From: Phenylobacterium sp. Root1290
GTDB taxonomy: Bacteria; Pseudomonadota; Alphaproteobacteria; Caulobacterales; Caulobacteraceae
Direction: 5' to 3'
DNA: 64,000 nucleotides
Assembly: GCF_001425305.1 (NCBI RefSeq)
Contig: NZ_LMEE01000001.1
Span: forward strand, 1,555,568-1,619,567
Shown here: piece after piece, positions 27,816 through 39,935 of the stretch
How the letters are laid out: each line of letters begins with the position of its first letter
Position numbering within the stretch: position 1 is the first letter of the stretch
Translations under genes and position numbers: made by a program
The notes under the pieces: model-generated
Seen by the model: only the letters and a program-made list of their open reading frames with translations
Database searches by the model: none
Told to the model about the DNA's origin: nothing

Positions 27816-29840
27816 ATGCGCGTGGGAGTACTGACGATCGCCTTGATGGCCGCCGCCCTGGCCCAGGACGCCGGCGCGGCGCAGGCGCCGGGCGCCGACC
27901 AGGCGGTCACCAGCTATGACGCCGGCTTCTTCGCCGCCTCGCGGCCCGGCGACGCCAAGGCCATGATCGACCGCATTCCCGGTTTCGCCTTCGACGGCGG
28001 CGGCAGCGTGCGCGGCCTGTCGGGCGCGGCGGGCAACGTCCTGATCGACGGACGCCGGCCCTCGTCCAAGAGCGACTCCCTGAGCGACGTGCTGGCCCGC
28101 ATCCCGGCCGACCAGGTGGTCCGCATCGACGTCATCCGCGGCGGCGCGCCGGGGATCGACATGCAGCGCAAGCCGGTGGTGGCCAACGTGATCCGCGACC
28201 CGCGCGGCGGGATCAGCGGCGCGGTGAGCGTCTCCGACCAGCTGACCCTGGGCGCCGGCGGCCGCAACGAGGGCGAGGTCGCCGCCGACGTCGCCGCGCG
28301 GCTGGGCGCCCACGTCTTCGAGGCCGCGGCCAGCTATACCCGCGGCGACGCGCACGATCGCCGCCGGACCCACCGGCTGCGCACCGGCGGCGACGGGCGG
28401 CTGCTGATGGATTCCCAGATCGCCAGCGACAAGCCGGCTGACGCCATCGTCGGTGCGGCGGCCTACGAGACCGCGCTGCCGGTCGGCGACGTGCGGCTGA
28501 ATATCCGCAGCTACCGCGAGACCAGCGACATCACCGAGCGCGACGTCTTCGCCTATCCGCAGGGCCTGGGCGTCCTGACCGAAGTCTATCGCGGGGCCGG
28601 CGGCGAGTTCGGCGGCCGCTATGTCGCGCCGCTTGGCGGGGGCGTCGAGCTGGAGACCCTGGCCCTGCGCTCGTGGCGCACCAACGAGACGCGGGCGACC
28701 TCGGTCAACGGGGCCAAGACCGTCGGCTACCGCCGCTTCGACGAGTCGGGGGAGACGGTCGGGCGCGCGGTGCTGCGCTTCCACGGCTGGGACGCCCTGT
28801 CGCTGGAGACCGGGCTGGAGGCGGCTTTCAACTGGCTGGAGGGCGACAGCGCCCTGATGGTCGGCGGCGTGCTGGCCCCGGCGCCCGGATCGCAGGCGCG
28901 GGTCGAGGAGCGCCGCGGCGAGGGCTTCGCGACCGGGGTCTGGCAACCCTCGCCGGTGCTGGCCATCGAGGCCGGGCTGCGGGTGGAGGCCTCGATCCTC
29001 GATCCCGGCCGGGGCGAGGAGCAGAGCCTGGACTTCGCCAAGCCCTCGGCCGCCCTGACCTGGACGCCCAGCCCGCAGAGACTGCTCCGCGTACGGATCG
29101 AGCGCGAGGTCGGGCAGCTGAACTTCAACGACTTCGTGGCCTCGGTGAACATGTACACCGGCGTGGTGACGGCCGGCGCCGGGCTGCTGGCCCCGACCCA
29201 GACCCTGCGCGCCGAGGTCGCCTTCGAGCAGCAGTTCGCCGGGCGCGGGGCGCTGGCGGCGATCCTGCGCCAGGAGCAGATCGAGGACGTCATCGGCCTG
29301 GCGCCGGTGGCCGGGCCGAACGGGCTGTTCGATGCGCGCAGCAATGTCGGCCCTGGCCTGCGCCAGGTGCTGGAGCTGAACTCCACCGTGCCGCTGGACG
29401 CCGGCGGCATTTCCGGCGGCCTGCTGAAGGCGGGGCTCAAGGCCGTGCGCTCGGAGGTCACCGATGCGGCGACGGGCGAGCGGCGCAGCTATTCGGGCCA
29501 GTCGGCGCTGGAGTGGAACGCCGCCTTCACCCAGGACCTGCCGGCGTGGAACGCCACCTGGGGGGTCAACCTGTCGGGGGCGACGGACAAGACCGCCTAC
29601 CGGTTCGACGGGACCGAGGCCAGCGGCGCCGAGCCCTTGGCCTCCGCCTTCGTCGACTATTCGCCGCGCTCGGACGTGACACTGCGGCTGGAGGTCAACA
29701 ACCTGACGGCCCGCGGCGCCTGGAGCGAGCGCGACGTGCACGCCGGGCTGCGGCACGTCGCCGACCTCGTCTATGCCGAGCGGCGCGACGAGGAGAGCTA
29801 TCGCAACGTGCGCGTCAGCCTGCGCAAGGCCTTCAACTAG
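27816..29840 (+). CDS. TonB-dependent receptor plug domain protein
   Basis: 674 residues. A signal peptide is followed by a plug domain (about 25-130) with MIDRIPGFAFDGGGSVRGLSGAAGNVLIDGRRP and later IRGGAPGIDMQRKPVVANVI, then a beta-barrel of about 530 residues ending RNVRVSLRKAFN with a terminal aromatic residue. It is an outer membrane transporter for a siderophore, cofactor or carbohydrate, and the substrate is unknown. The plug resembles receptors lacking a carboxypeptidase-like extension. The ATG at 27816 abuts a G-run. The GTG six bases later is better spaced from it and may be the real start. It lies downstream of the glycolate operon on the same strand but with its own promoter. Confidence 0.85.
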   Translation: MRVGVLTIALMAAALAQDAGAAQAPGADQAVTSYDAGFFAASRPGDAKAMIDRIPGFAFDGGGSVRGLSGAAGNVLIDGRRPSSKSDSLSDVLARIPADQVVRIDVIRGGAPGIDMQRKPVVANVIRDPRGGISGAVSVSDQLTLGAGGRNEGEVAADVAARLGAHVFEAAASYTRGDAHDRRRTHRLRTGGDGRLLMDSQIASDKPADAIVGAAAYETALPVGDVRLNIRSYRETSDITERDVFAYPQGLGVLTEVYRGAGGEFGGRYVAPLGGGVELETLALRSWRTNETRATSVNGAKTVGYRRFDESGETVGRAVLRFHGWDALSLETGLEAAFNWLEGDSALMVGGVLAPAPGSQARVEERRGEGFATGVWQPSPVLAIEAGLRVEASILDPGRGEEQSLDFAKPSAALTWTPSPQRLLRVRIEREVGQLNFNDFVASVNMYTGVVTAGAGLLAPTQTLRAEVAFEQQFAGRGALAAILRQEQIEDVIGLAPVAGPNGLFDARSNVGPGLRQVLELNSTVPLDAGGISGGLLKAGLKAVRSEVTDAATGERRSYSGQSALEWNAAFTQDLPAWNATWGVNLSGATDKTAYRFDGTEASGAEPLASAFVDYSPRSDVTLRLEVNNLTARGAWSERDVHAGLRHVADLVYAERRDEESYRNVRVSLRKAFN

Positions 29841-29845
29841 GCTCG

Positions 29846-30313
29846 CTAGACGCCCGTCGAGCCGTGGCCGCCGGCGCCGCGGACGGTGTCGTCCAGTTCG
29901 TCGGCCTCGACCAGGACCCACTGCGGCGCCGCGGCGATGATCCCCTGGGCGATCCGGTCGCCGCGGCGGACGTGGAAGGCCTCGGCGCCCAGATTGATCA
30001 GGCAGACCAGGATCTGGCCGCGATAGTCGCAGTCGACGGTGCCGGGGGTGTTGACGATGGAGACGCCGTTCTTGGCGGCCAGGCCCGAGCGCGGGCGGAT
30101 CTGCATCTCGTAGCCGATCGGCAGGGCGACGGCGAAGCCGGTCGGGATCAGCGCGCGGGCGTTCGGCTCGATGGTGATCGTCTCGCCGTCGGGCGTCGCG
30201 GCGCGGAAGTCGAAGCCGGCGGCGCCGGCGGTGGCGTAGGCGGGCAGGGGCAGGTCGTGGTTGCCCTCCCAGCGCTTGAAGGTCGCCGTCAGGGGCGCGC
30301 GCGGTTCAGTCAT
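29846..30313 (-). CDS. dut: Deoxyuridine 5'-triphosphate nucleotidohydrolase (dUTPase)
   Basis: 155 residues. Hydrolyses dUTP to dUMP, keeping uracil out of DNA. The trimeric dUTPase motifs appear in order: AGFDFRA, RPRSGLAAKNG, GTVDCDYRGQI, RGDRIAQGII, and the C-terminal GGHGSTGV in place of the commoner GGFGSTG. Length is standard. The start ATG follows GGGCGAGAGCC. It stands alone, five bases from the convergent receptor gene and 81 bases downstream of an S9 peptidase gene. Confidence 0.96.
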   Translation of the reverse strand: MTEPRAPLTATFKRWEGNHDLPLPAYATAGAAGFDFRAATPDGETITIEPNARALIPTGFAVALPIGYEMQIRPRSGLAAKNGVSIVNTPGTVDCDYRGQILVCLINLGAEAFHVRRGDRIAQGIIAAAPQWVLVEADELDDTVRGAGGHGSTGV

Positions 30314-30394
30314 GGCTCTCGCCCTCCGATGATCGGTCAGGGCGGAATGCCAGAGGCCGGCCCCCGCCTCAAGGGCGAGGGCTGGACGCCGAGG

Positions 30395-32350
30395 TCAGTT
30401 CGTCGCCGGCAGGTTCTTCGCCAGGAAGGATTCCAGGGCCTGCAGCATCTGGGTGCGGGTCGCCGAGCGGGTCATGTCGTGGTTCTCGCCCGGCAGGACG
30501 ACGTACTCGTAGGGCCGGCCCGCCGCCTTGAGGGCGTTGGCCATCACCTGCGATTGCTGGGGAGGGACGACGGTGTCCTGGTCGCCGTGGACCAGCAGCA
30601 CCGGGGCGGTGGTCTTGCTCACCAGCAGGGCCGGCGACGTGGCGTTGAGCTTGCCCTTGTCGGCGGCGCCGAGCATGGTGCGCAGTTCGCCGACCTTGGC
30701 CGAGTCATCGCCCGAGGTGCGCCACTGCTGTTCGAGCATCAGGCCGAGGTCGGAGATCCCCGCGACCGAGGCGGCGCACTTGTAGGCGTCGGGATGCATG
30801 GTGGCGCCGGCCAGGGCGGCGTAGCCCCCGAAGCTGGCCCCGACGATGCACACCTTGCCGGCGTCGGCCTTGTCGGCGACGGCGGCGATCCCGTCGAGCA
30901 GATCGGTCTGCATCTTGCCGCCCCATTCGCCCCAGCCGGCCTTTTCAAAGGCGTCGCCGAAGCCCCAGGAGCCGCGGAACTGCGGCTGCAGCACCGCGTA
31001 GCCGCGAGTGGCGAGGAACTGGGCGACGTAGTCGAACACGTAGTCGTCGCGCATTGTGGGCCCGCCGTGCGGGAGCACGACCAGCGGCGGCTTGACGCCG
31101 GCGGCGAGGCCCGGCGGGAGGGTCAGGTAGGCGGGAATCTCCAGCCCGTCGCGGGCTTTGTACGTGATCCAGCTGGTCTGGCCGAGGGCGGCGTCTTTGA
31201 GTTCGGGATACTCGTCTCCCAGGGGGGAGAGCTCCTTGCGGCTCTTGTCGAACAGGTACCAAGCTGGCGGCGAGGACGGGGCCGTCGTCCAGATTACGAA
31301 GCGGGTGCGGTCCTCCGACCACTCGGCGAACCACACGTCTCGGTCTTTGAAGACCTTCGTCAAGGACGCATGGACGGCGCCGAGTTCCGAATCCAACCAG
31401 TGCAGGGTCCGCCGCTCGCCGCCGGTGGACATGGCCATGGGGGTGAGACGACGATAGTCCCAAAAGAGGTCGGGCGAGGCGCCGGCCAGCGGCTCGCCGA
31501 CCGGCACGTCGGGCCCCCCGGCCAGCGGCTTGCGTAGAATCCGGTCGCCGTCGGCGATGTAGATGGCGTCTTCTGGCGAGGAGTAGCCGAGGTACTGACG
31601 GCGGCTGTCATAGTCGCTGCCATCCCACAGCAACGACCACTTGCGCGGGCCGGCGCCCCGACTGAAGACCGAGAAACGGTGCGTCAACTCGTCGATGTCC
31701 AAGCGCACCCGCGGCTCGCCGGCGGCGTTGAGCGCCCAACTAACTGTGTCGCTGTCGCCCAGTTCGATGCGCACCGCCTTGCCGGTGGCGGGGTCCGCCT
31801 TCATCAAGGCGGCGGCCCAGCCCTTGGTCCCCTTGCGCTGGATGCGGGTGTCCATGCCGCCGCTGGCCTCGAGGGGCGCAAGGCCCAAGAGAAAGACGCT
31901 GGCGGGCGGGCCGGCAAGCGTGCTGAACACCGGTTGCCGGACCAGATACTGCGAGAAATCGTCGTTCTCCAGCATCCGGGCTGCGACCCTGGCCTCGGTG
32001 GTGATCGCGAGGTTCCGCTCGTAGCGGTAGGACAGGCGCGGCCCGTCCTTTTTCCAGTAGCCCATCCGCGCCAGGACATGGTCATTGCCGGCCCAGCGGA
32101 GGCTGATCGCTTCGGCTTCGCCGAGCAGCAACACCGGCATGTTCGGATCGTCGATGGTGGCGATGGAGACGTAGCGCTTGTCGGACGTACCTCCGAGAAT
32201 CGCCACGCGGCGGCCGTCCGGTGACATCGCTACGTCGGCGATGGCTGGCACGCGACCGAAGGCTGACGCGGGCGGGGGCGCAGACTGCGCCGATGTAACA
32301 AAACCAAGGACGCTCGCCGTCGCGGCGGCCGCCAGAACTCTACGCAGCAA
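30395..32350 (-). CDS. Secreted S9-family prolyl oligopeptidase-like peptidase
   Basis: 651 residues. A signal peptide (about 1-23) indicates periplasmic location. The N-terminal beta-propeller-like half (about 30-380) is followed by an alpha/beta hydrolase domain with nucleophile Ser in GASFGGYAA, Asp in HGDQDTVVPPQQS and His in GENHDM. This is the acylaminoacyl peptidase/DAP-like arrangement. It trims peptides. Sphingomonads and caulobacters carry many paralogues. No partner is apparent. Confidence 0.92.
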   Translation of the reverse strand: MLRRVLAAAATASVLGFVTSAQSAPPPASAFGRVPAIADVAMSPDGRRVAILGGTSDKRYVSIATIDDPNMPVLLLGEAEAISLRWAGNDHVLARMGYWKKDGPRLSYRYERNLAITTEARVAARMLENDDFSQYLVRQPVFSTLAGPPASVFLLGLAPLEASGGMDTRIQRKGTKGWAAALMKADPATGKAVRIELGDSDTVSWALNAAGEPRVRLDIDELTHRFSVFSRGAGPRKWSLLWDGSDYDSRRQYLGYSSPEDAIYIADGDRILRKPLAGGPDVPVGEPLAGASPDLFWDYRRLTPMAMSTGGERRTLHWLDSELGAVHASLTKVFKDRDVWFAEWSEDRTRFVIWTTAPSSPPAWYLFDKSRKELSPLGDEYPELKDAALGQTSWITYKARDGLEIPAYLTLPPGLAAGVKPPLVVLPHGGPTMRDDYVFDYVAQFLATRGYAVLQPQFRGSWGFGDAFEKAGWGEWGGKMQTDLLDGIAAVADKADAGKVCIVGASFGGYAALAGATMHPDAYKCAASVAGISDLGLMLEQQWRTSGDDSAKVGELRTMLGAADKGKLNATSPALLVSKTTAPVLLVHGDQDTVVPPQQSQVMANALKAAGRPYEYVVLPGENHDMTRSATRTQMLQALESFLAKNLPATN

Positions 32351-32419
32351 AACACTTCCCCCCGGAATGCCCGCGACAAGGGTACACGCCGCCCAGCTGC
32401 ATGCAAGGGTTGCGGAGCG

Positions 32420-33850
32420 TCAGGCGCCAGGCGGGGCCACGTAGCCGCCGAGCGCCTCGTCGATGGCCTGGGCGATGGAGAGGGTGCGGGAGTCGGCGCC
32501 GTGCGGGCCGATGATCTGAGCGCCGACCGGCAGGCCGCTGGCGGCCAGGCCGGCGGGGATGGTGGTGACCGGCAGGTGGCAGGCCGTGGCCAGGCCGATC
32601 CAGTTCAGCATGCCCGGATAAGGCGTCGAGGCGCCGTCCGACATCTTCAGCTTGCGGCTGGCGAAGGGCCTGTGGTCGTGCGGGAACGCGACCGTCGGCG
32701 CGACCGGCGCGAGGATGGCGTCGACGGCCCCGAAGGCGCTCGACATGGTGCTGCGCAGCCGGGCGCGGACCTCGTCGGCGGCGATCCACTCGGCGTGGCT
32801 GGCGGTGTAGGCTCGGGTCAGGCCGGCCCAGGACTCGCGCTTGGCGCCCAGGGCCAGGGCGACGGCGGCCGGGCCGCGCATGCGGCGCATGGCGGCGAGC
32901 GCCCGCGGGGAAATGTCGGTGGCGACCAGGGAGCCGAGCAGCACCTGATAGGCGTCCATCAGCTGGTCGAGCGGGACTGGCGCGGAGATCGGCCGCACCT
33001 CCACGCCCGCGGCGCGCAGCCGGCCGGCGAGATCCTCGAGCACGGCGCGGACCTCCGGATCGAGGGGGAAGCCCTCGAGCCAGAGACCGAGCTTCAGGGT
33101 CTTCAGGTCGGCCAGTTCAGCCTTGGCGGGAACCCCCTCGGCCAGGATCGAGAGCAGCAGCCGCAGGTCGCGAGCCGAGCGGGCCATCGGGCCGACGACG
33201 TTGAGGTCGCGCTCGGCGTGCGTGCCGGGCGCGGGCGGGATGTGGCCGACCTGCGAGACCAGGCCCCAGGTCGGCTTGTGCGAGAAGACGCCGCAGAAGC
33301 TGGCCGGAACCCGCAGTGAGCCGCCGATGTCGGAGCCGATCTCCAGGGCGGTGACGCCCACGGCCAGCGCGGCGGCCGCGCCGCCCGACGAGCCGCCCGG
33401 GGTGCGGGCGGGGTCCCAGGGGTTGTTGCTGGCCCCGTAGAGGTGATTGAACGACTGCCAGTCGGCGGCCATCTCCGGGACGTTGGTCTTGCCCCAGATC
33501 ACCGCACCCGCCTGGCGGGCGGCGGCGACCACGGCGGCGTCGTCCGGCTTGCGGCGGCGCAGGGCCTCGAACCCCGACGAGGCGGCCATGCCGACCACGT
33601 CGAAGGTGTCCTTGACGGTCATCGGCAGGCCGGTCAGCGGCCCGCCGGCGCCCTTGGCCCGCAGGTCGTCGGCCGCCTTGGCGAAGTCGATGGCGCGCTC
33701 CAGGTCGGCGGCGACCACGGCGTTGAGGCGCGCGTGGGTCTGTTCGTGCCGGGCGAGAGAGAGCTTCAGCAACTCGACGGCGGAGACCTCCTTGGCCCTC
33801 AGCGCCGACAGTTGACCGGTGGCGTCGCGGGCGAGGAGGTCGGCCATCAT
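32420..33850 (-). CDS. Amidase signature family enzyme
   Basis: 476 residues. The Ser-cis-Ser-Lys triad is present: Lys80 in MTVKDTFDV, Ser155 in [10 protein letters not shown] and the nucleophile Ser178 in GSDIGGSLR. It hydrolyses an unidentified amide. GatA is unlikely because gatC and gatB are not adjacent and the substrate region differs. The start ATGATG overlaps the dapB stop, so it is translated with dapB. The shared transcript with a lysine/peptidoglycan precursor enzyme may be accidental. Confidence 0.92.
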   Translation of the reverse strand: MMADLLARDATGQLSALRAKEVSAVELLKLSLARHEQTHARLNAVVAADLERAIDFAKAADDLRAKGAGGPLTGLPMTVKDTFDVVGMAASSGFEALRRRKPDDAAVVAAARQAGAVIWGKTNVPEMAADWQSFNHLYGASNNPWDPARTPGGSSGGAAAALAVGVTALEIGSDIGGSLRVPASFCGVFSHKPTWGLVSQVGHIPPAPGTHAERDLNVVGPMARSARDLRLLLSILAEGVPAKAELADLKTLKLGLWLEGFPLDPEVRAVLEDLAGRLRAAGVEVRPISAPVPLDQLMDAYQVLLGSLVATDISPRALAAMRRMRGPAAVALALGAKRESWAGLTRAYTASHAEWIAADEVRARLRSTMSSAFGAVDAILAPVAPTVAFPHDHRPFASRKLKMSDGASTPYPGMLNWIGLATACHLPVTTIPAGLAASGLPVGAQIIGPHGADSRTLSIAQAIDEALGGYVAPPGA

Positions 33851-34617
33851 TTCAGCCCCAGCACGTCCTGCATGTCGTAGAGGCCGGGCGGCTGGCCGGC
33901 GACCCAGCGGGCCGCCTCGACGGCGCCGCGGGCGAACAGGCCGCGGTCGCGGGCCGAGTGGCTGAGGGTGAGGATCTCGTCCTCGGCCGCGAAGATCACC
34001 GAGTGCTCGCCGATGATGCCGCCGCCGCGGATGACCGAGAAGCCGATCTCGCCGGTGGGACGGGCGCCGGTGATGCCGTCGCGCACGCGCTGGGCGACGT
34101 CGGCCAGCACGACCTGGCGGCCGCGGGCGGCGGACTCGCCCAGCATCAGGGCGGTGCCCGAGGGGGCGTCGACCTTGCGCTTGTGATGGCTCTCGGTGAC
34201 CTCGATGTCGTAGCTGTCGGCGGCCAGGGCGCGGGCGGCCTGGGCGACGAGGCCCATCAGCATGTTGACGCCCAGCGAGTAGTTGCCGGCGAAGACGATC
34301 GGGACGGACTTCGCCGCCGCCGCGATGGCGTCGATTTCTTCAGGCGAGGCGCCGGTGGAGCCGATCACCAGGGCCGGGGCGCCGCGGGCGGCGGCGGCCT
34401 GCGCCAGGGCGACCGAGGCGGCCGGGGTGGTGAAGTCGATCACGACCTGGGCGGCGGCCAGCGCCTGATCGAGCGGCACGAGGCCCTCGCCCTCGGCCCC
34501 CGGGCGGTCGAAGCGGGCGGCGAGGCGGACGTCCTGGCGGCCGGAGACCACGGCGCTCACGGCCTGGCCCATGCGGCCGAGCGCGCCGGCCACGGCGATG
34601 TCGATGGGGGCGGTCAC
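33847..34617 (-). CDS. dapB: 4-hydroxy-tetrahydrodipicolinate reductase
   Basis: 256 residues, GTG start with GGAGAG about seven bases upstream. Catalyses an NAD(P)H-dependent step of lysine and diaminopimelate synthesis. N-terminal nucleotide motif [10 protein letters not shown] (about 11-20), VIDFTTP, then the active-site segment [17 protein letters not shown] and the C-terminal [14 protein letters not shown]. Standard length. It is followed by the amidase gene with overlap. The gap upstream to the divergent S41 peptidase gene is 233 bases and carries a hairpin. Confidence 0.96.
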   Translation of the reverse strand: MTAPIDIAVAGALGRMGQAVSAVVSGRQDVRLAARFDRPGAEGEGLVPLDQALAAAQVVIDFTTPAASVALAQAAAARGAPALVIGSTGASPEEIDAIAAAAKSVPIVFAGNYSLGVNMLMGLVAQAARALAADSYDIEVTESHHKRKVDAPSGTALMLGESAARGRQVVLADVAQRVRDGITGARPTGEIGFSVIRGGGIIGEHSVIFAAEDEILTLSHSARDRGLFARGAVEAARWVAGQPPGLYDMQDVLGLK

Positions 34618-34754
34618 GGGGAACTCTCCAGGACGCTGAACTTGAGCGGTAGTCTCGCGTCCTGGGGTGCGCGGTCAAGGGCGGGCCGCCGGTCCAGGTC
34701 CGGGAACCGCCAGCACGTCCGACGTTCGGGCGGCCATGCGACCGGCGGGGACGG

Positions 34755-34782
34755 CCCGGCGACGAAGGCCGCCGTCGCCGGG
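34755..34782 (+). terminator. Terminator-like hairpin in the dapB/S41 intergenic region
   Basis: A perfect 9-bp stem CCCGGCGAC/GTCGCCGGG with a ten-base loop is followed by TTT on the plus strand. No plus-strand gene precedes it within the gap, so it is either a leader structure of the S41 gene or a relic. Confidence 0.4.
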
Positions 34783-34850
34783 TTTCAACTTCGCCGCATT
34801 GTAGTCAAGCTGTGCGGGAACATCGGTCGCCAGACCTCGGAGCCGCCCAG

Positions 34851-36143
34851 ATGAAGACCCTATTCGCCAGCGCCCTGGCGCTTTCGCTCGCCTTCGCAGC
34901 GCCCGGACACGCCCAGCAGGCGATCGAACCGCGCGCCAGCGTCGGACAGCTCGCCGACGCCATCGCGGCCCGCTACTTCGACGAGGCCAAGGGCGCGAAG
35001 ATCGCCGCCGAGCTGCGCGCCGAGGCCAAGAAGGGGACCTATGACAAGCTGACAGACCCGCGCGACTTCTCCGCCGCCCTGACCGAGCGGCTGCAGCCGC
35101 AGGACGGGCACTTTGCGGTCAACTGGTCGCCGCCGGCGCCGGCGCCGGCGGCCGCAGCGCCGGTGCGGCGCGGGCCGCCGTCGTTCCTGTCGCGGCGCGG
35201 CGGCTATGGCTTCGTGGCGGTGAAGGTGCTGCCGGGCAACATCGGCTACATCGACACCCGCGGCTTCGCCGACTTCCAGCCCGACGGCGACCCGTCGGCG
35301 CGCGAGGCGGCGGATGCGGCCCTGGCCTTCGTGGCCGACACCGATGCGGTGATCTTCGACATGCGCGACAACGCCGGCGGCTCGCCGGCCATGGTCGGCT
35401 ATCTGATCGGGCACTTCGTCCCGGCCGACGCCAAGATCTACAACACCTTCAAGCTGCGCGGCGAGCCGGACGAGGTCGAGGCGCCGACCGTGCCGATCAA
35501 GGGCGAGCGCCGCCTGGACGCCCCGCTCTACGTGCTGACCAGCGCGCGCAGCGCCTCGGCGGCCGAGAGCTTCGCCTACACCCTGCAGGCGGCGAAGCGG
35601 GCGACCATCGTCGGCGAGACCACGGCCGGCGGGGCCAATCCGGGCGGCGGGGTTCCGCTGGCCGGCGGGCTCTCGGTGTTCATCTCGGACGGCACGCCGA
35701 TCAATCCGATCACCGGCAAGAACTGGGAAGGCGTGGGCGTGACGCCAGACGTGGCGGTTCCGGTCGCCGAGGCCCTGACCCGCGCCCAGCAGCTGGCGTT
35801 CACGAAACTGGCCTCCGCGCCGCTGGGCGAGCCGGCCCTGACCGAGAACCGCTGGACGCTGGAGGCGCTGTCCTCGGCCCCGGCGATCGGGGCGCAGGCC
35901 CTGGCCCGCTACGAGGGCGGCTATGGCCCCTATCAGGTCAAGGTGGTTGATGGGCGGCTGCAGCTGACGATCGGCCGGCGGCTGCCGAGCGTGCTGTCGC
36001 CGCTGGACGACAAGGGCCTGTTCTTCGTCGAAGGCGCCCCCGCGCGGCGGGTCCGTTTCGACGATGGGGCGCTGGTCTTGCTTACTGCGGACGGGTCGGA
36101 GACGCGGCAAGCGCGCCACGGCGCCGCAACGGGAGCAAGCTAG
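34851..36143 (+). CDS. Secreted S41-family (C-terminal processing peptidase-like) protease
   Basis: 430 residues from ATG 34851, which has GGAG eight bases upstream and begins the signal peptide. The N-terminal helical segment (about 25-90) resembles the interphotoreceptor retinoid-binding/tricorn N domain. The protease core has GYIDTRGF, FDMRDNAGGSPAMVGYL and the nucleophile Ser in TSARSASAAESFAYTL, followed by TAGGANPGG. It is periplasmic. The PDZ domain of classic Ctp enzymes is not evident. The C-terminus (about 340-425) is a small beta-rich domain. Confidence 0.9.
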   Translation: MKTLFASALALSLAFAAPGHAQQAIEPRASVGQLADAIAARYFDEAKGAKIAAELRAEAKKGTYDKLTDPRDFSAALTERLQPQDGHFAVNWSPPAPAPAAAAPVRRGPPSFLSRRGGYGFVAVKVLPGNIGYIDTRGFADFQPDGDPSAREAADAALAFVADTDAVIFDMRDNAGGSPAMVGYLIGHFVPADAKIYNTFKLRGEPDEVEAPTVPIKGERRLDAPLYVLTSARSASAAESFAYTLQAAKRATIVGETTAGGANPGGGVPLAGGLSVFISDGTPINPITGKNWEGVGVTPDVAVPVAEALTRAQQLAFTKLASAPLGEPALTENRWTLEALSSAPAIGAQALARYEGGYGPYQVKVVDGRLQLTIGRRLPSVLSPLDDKGLFFVEGAPARRVRFDDGALVLLTADGSETRQARHGAATGAS

Positions 36144-36158
36144 GACAGCGTTCGGCGG

Positions 36159-36186
36159 TTGTCAGGGCGCGCTGCGGCTCTATAGG
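36159..36186 (+). promoter_or_regulatory. Candidate promoter of the malic enzyme gene
   Basis: TTGTCA (36159-36164) and TATAGG (36181-36186), spacer 16, lie about 57 bases before the maeB start. The -10 resembles that proposed for rimP (TATAGA). Confidence 0.45.
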
Positions 36187-36242
36187 TTGGCGCCCTTTCA
36201 GACCAAGCGGGCCCTTAGGGGCCAAGAGGAAACGCCGCCCCG

Positions 36243-38531
<2,289 letters not shown>

Positions 38532-38559
38532 GCCTCGCGCTCAACAGGTTGAACTAACC

Positions 38560-38589
38560 AGCCGCCCGCTCCTCGGGGTGCGGGCGGCT
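38560..38589 (+). terminator. Hairpin after the malic enzyme gene
   Basis: A 10-bp perfect stem AGCCGCCCGC/GCGGGCGGCT with a ten-base loop starts 29 bases after the maeB stop and is followed by a single further T after the stem. It probably ends the maeB transcript and lies 35 bases before the next start. Confidence 0.6.
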
Positions 38590-38624
38590 TGGCCGTCCCA
38601 CCCCGAACGACAAGGAGCGCGACC

Positions 38625-39935
38625 ATGACCGGTCTGAGCATCGGCATCGATTTCGGCACGACCAACACGGTCGTCGCGCTCGCAGGGGCCGACGGGCCGG
38701 CGCATCTGGTGAGGTTCCCGGCCCCCGAGAAGGAGGTCTTCGCCTTTCGCTCGGCGCTGTCGTTCTACGCGCCGCCGGAGCGGCCCAACGACCGCGAGGT
38801 CGAGGCCGGGCCCTGGGCGATCGAGGCCTATGTGGAGGATCCGCTGGAGACGCGGTTCATCCAGTCGTTCAAGAGCTTCGCGGCCTCGGAGAGCTTCACC
38901 GAGACCCAGATCATCGGCCGCCGCTACGTGTTCGAGGACCTGCTCTCGGCCTTCCTGCTGAAGCTGCGCGACCACGCGGGCGCGGACCTGGCCCAGCTGC
39001 CCAAGCGGGTGATCGTCGGGCGGCCGGTCACATTCGCCGGCGGCTCGCCGAACGAGGAACTGGCCCTCAAGCGCTACGAGACGGCGTTCCAGCGGCTGGG
39101 GTTCGAGGAGATCCTCTATTCCTACGAGCCGGTCGGGGCGGCGTTCTTCTTCGCCCGCGAGCTGACCCAGGACGCCACCGTGCTGGTCGGCGACTTCGGC
39201 GGCGGGACCAGCGACTTCTCGATCATCCGCTTCACCCGCGAGAACGGCGAGATCCGCTCGACGCCGCTCGGCCGGGCCGGGGTGGGCGTGGCGGGCGACG
39301 CCTTCGACTACCGGATCATCGACAACCTGGTCTCGCCGGAGCTGGGCAAGGGCTCGAGCTACAAGTCGTTCGGCAAGATCCTGCCGGTCCCGAACCGCTA
39401 CTATTCGACGTTCGCGCGCTGGGATCAGCTGGCCCTGATGCGGGCCAGCCGCGACATGCGCGAGATCCGCAAGCTGGTCCGCGAGGCGGTCGAGCCCGAG
39501 AAGATCGAGCGCCTGGTCGAGGTGCTGGACGAGAACTACGGCTACCGGCTGTACCGCGCGGTGTCGGCCCTGAAGGAGGCGCTGTCCTCGCAGGAGACGG
39601 CGGAGTTCCGGTTCGAGGCCGGCAGCATCGACATCTCGCGCCAGGTCGAGCGGGCCGAGTTCGAGGACTGGATCGCGCCGGAACTGCACCTGATCGAGGA
39701 CGCGGTCGACCGGGCGATGAGCGACGCCGGGCTCAACGCCGGCGGCGTCGACCGGGTGTTCCTGACCGGCGGCTCGTCGCTGGTGCCGGCGGTGCGCGAC
39801 ATCTTCTACCGCCGGTTCGACGCGGCGAAGATCGAGAGCGGTTCGGAACTGGAGTCGATCGCCTCGGGCCTGGCGCTGATGGGCCGCGAGCGCGACCTGA
39901 CCAAGTGGGCGCGCGGAGCCGGCTCCGGCGCCTAG
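38625..39935 (+). CDS. Hsp70-family (YegD-like) ATPase without substrate-binding domain
   Basis: 436 residues from ATG 38625 (AAGGAG seven bases upstream). Actin/Hsp70 ATPase motifs: phosphate 1 GIDFGTTNTVVAL at about 5-17, phosphate 2 VGDFGGGTSDFSII near 186-199 and adenosine motif LTGGSSLVPAVRDIF near 380-394. The protein stops after the ATPase domain, so it has no DnaK-type beta-sandwich or lid, like E. coli YegD. The function of this group is unclear. It has no J-protein or nucleotide exchange factor beside it. The stop shares CTAG with convergent polA. Confidence 0.88.
   Translation: MTGLSIGIDFGTTNTVVALAGADGPAHLVRFPAPEKEVFAFRSALSFYAPPERPNDREVEAGPWAIEAYVEDPLETRFIQSFKSFAASESFTETQIIGRRYVFEDLLSAFLLKLRDHAGADLAQLPKRVIVGRPVTFAGGSPNEELALKRYETAFQRLGFEEILYSYEPVGAAFFFARELTQDATVLVGDFGGGTSDFSIIRFTRENGEIRSTPLGRAGVGVAGDAFDYRIIDNLVSPELGKGSSYKSFGKILPVPNRYYSTFARWDQLALMRASRDMREIRKLVREAVEPEKIERLVEVLDENYGYRLYRAVSALKEALSSQETAEFRFEAGSIDISRQVERAEFEDWIAPELHLIEDAVDRAMSDAGLNAGGVDRVFLTGGSSLVPAVRDIFYRRFDAAKIESGSELESIASGLALMGRERDLTKWARGAGSGA

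Noticed and set aside
28673..31537. A 954-codon plus-strand frame running from the receptor gene across dut and into the S9 peptidase gene
   Set aside because: It spans the receptor in another frame and lies antisense to two well-supported genes. It has no motifs.
32420..33850. GatA subunit of the Glu-tRNA amidotransferase
   Set aside because: No gatB or gatC neighbours, and the gene is coupled to dapB. A generic amidase is the safer call.
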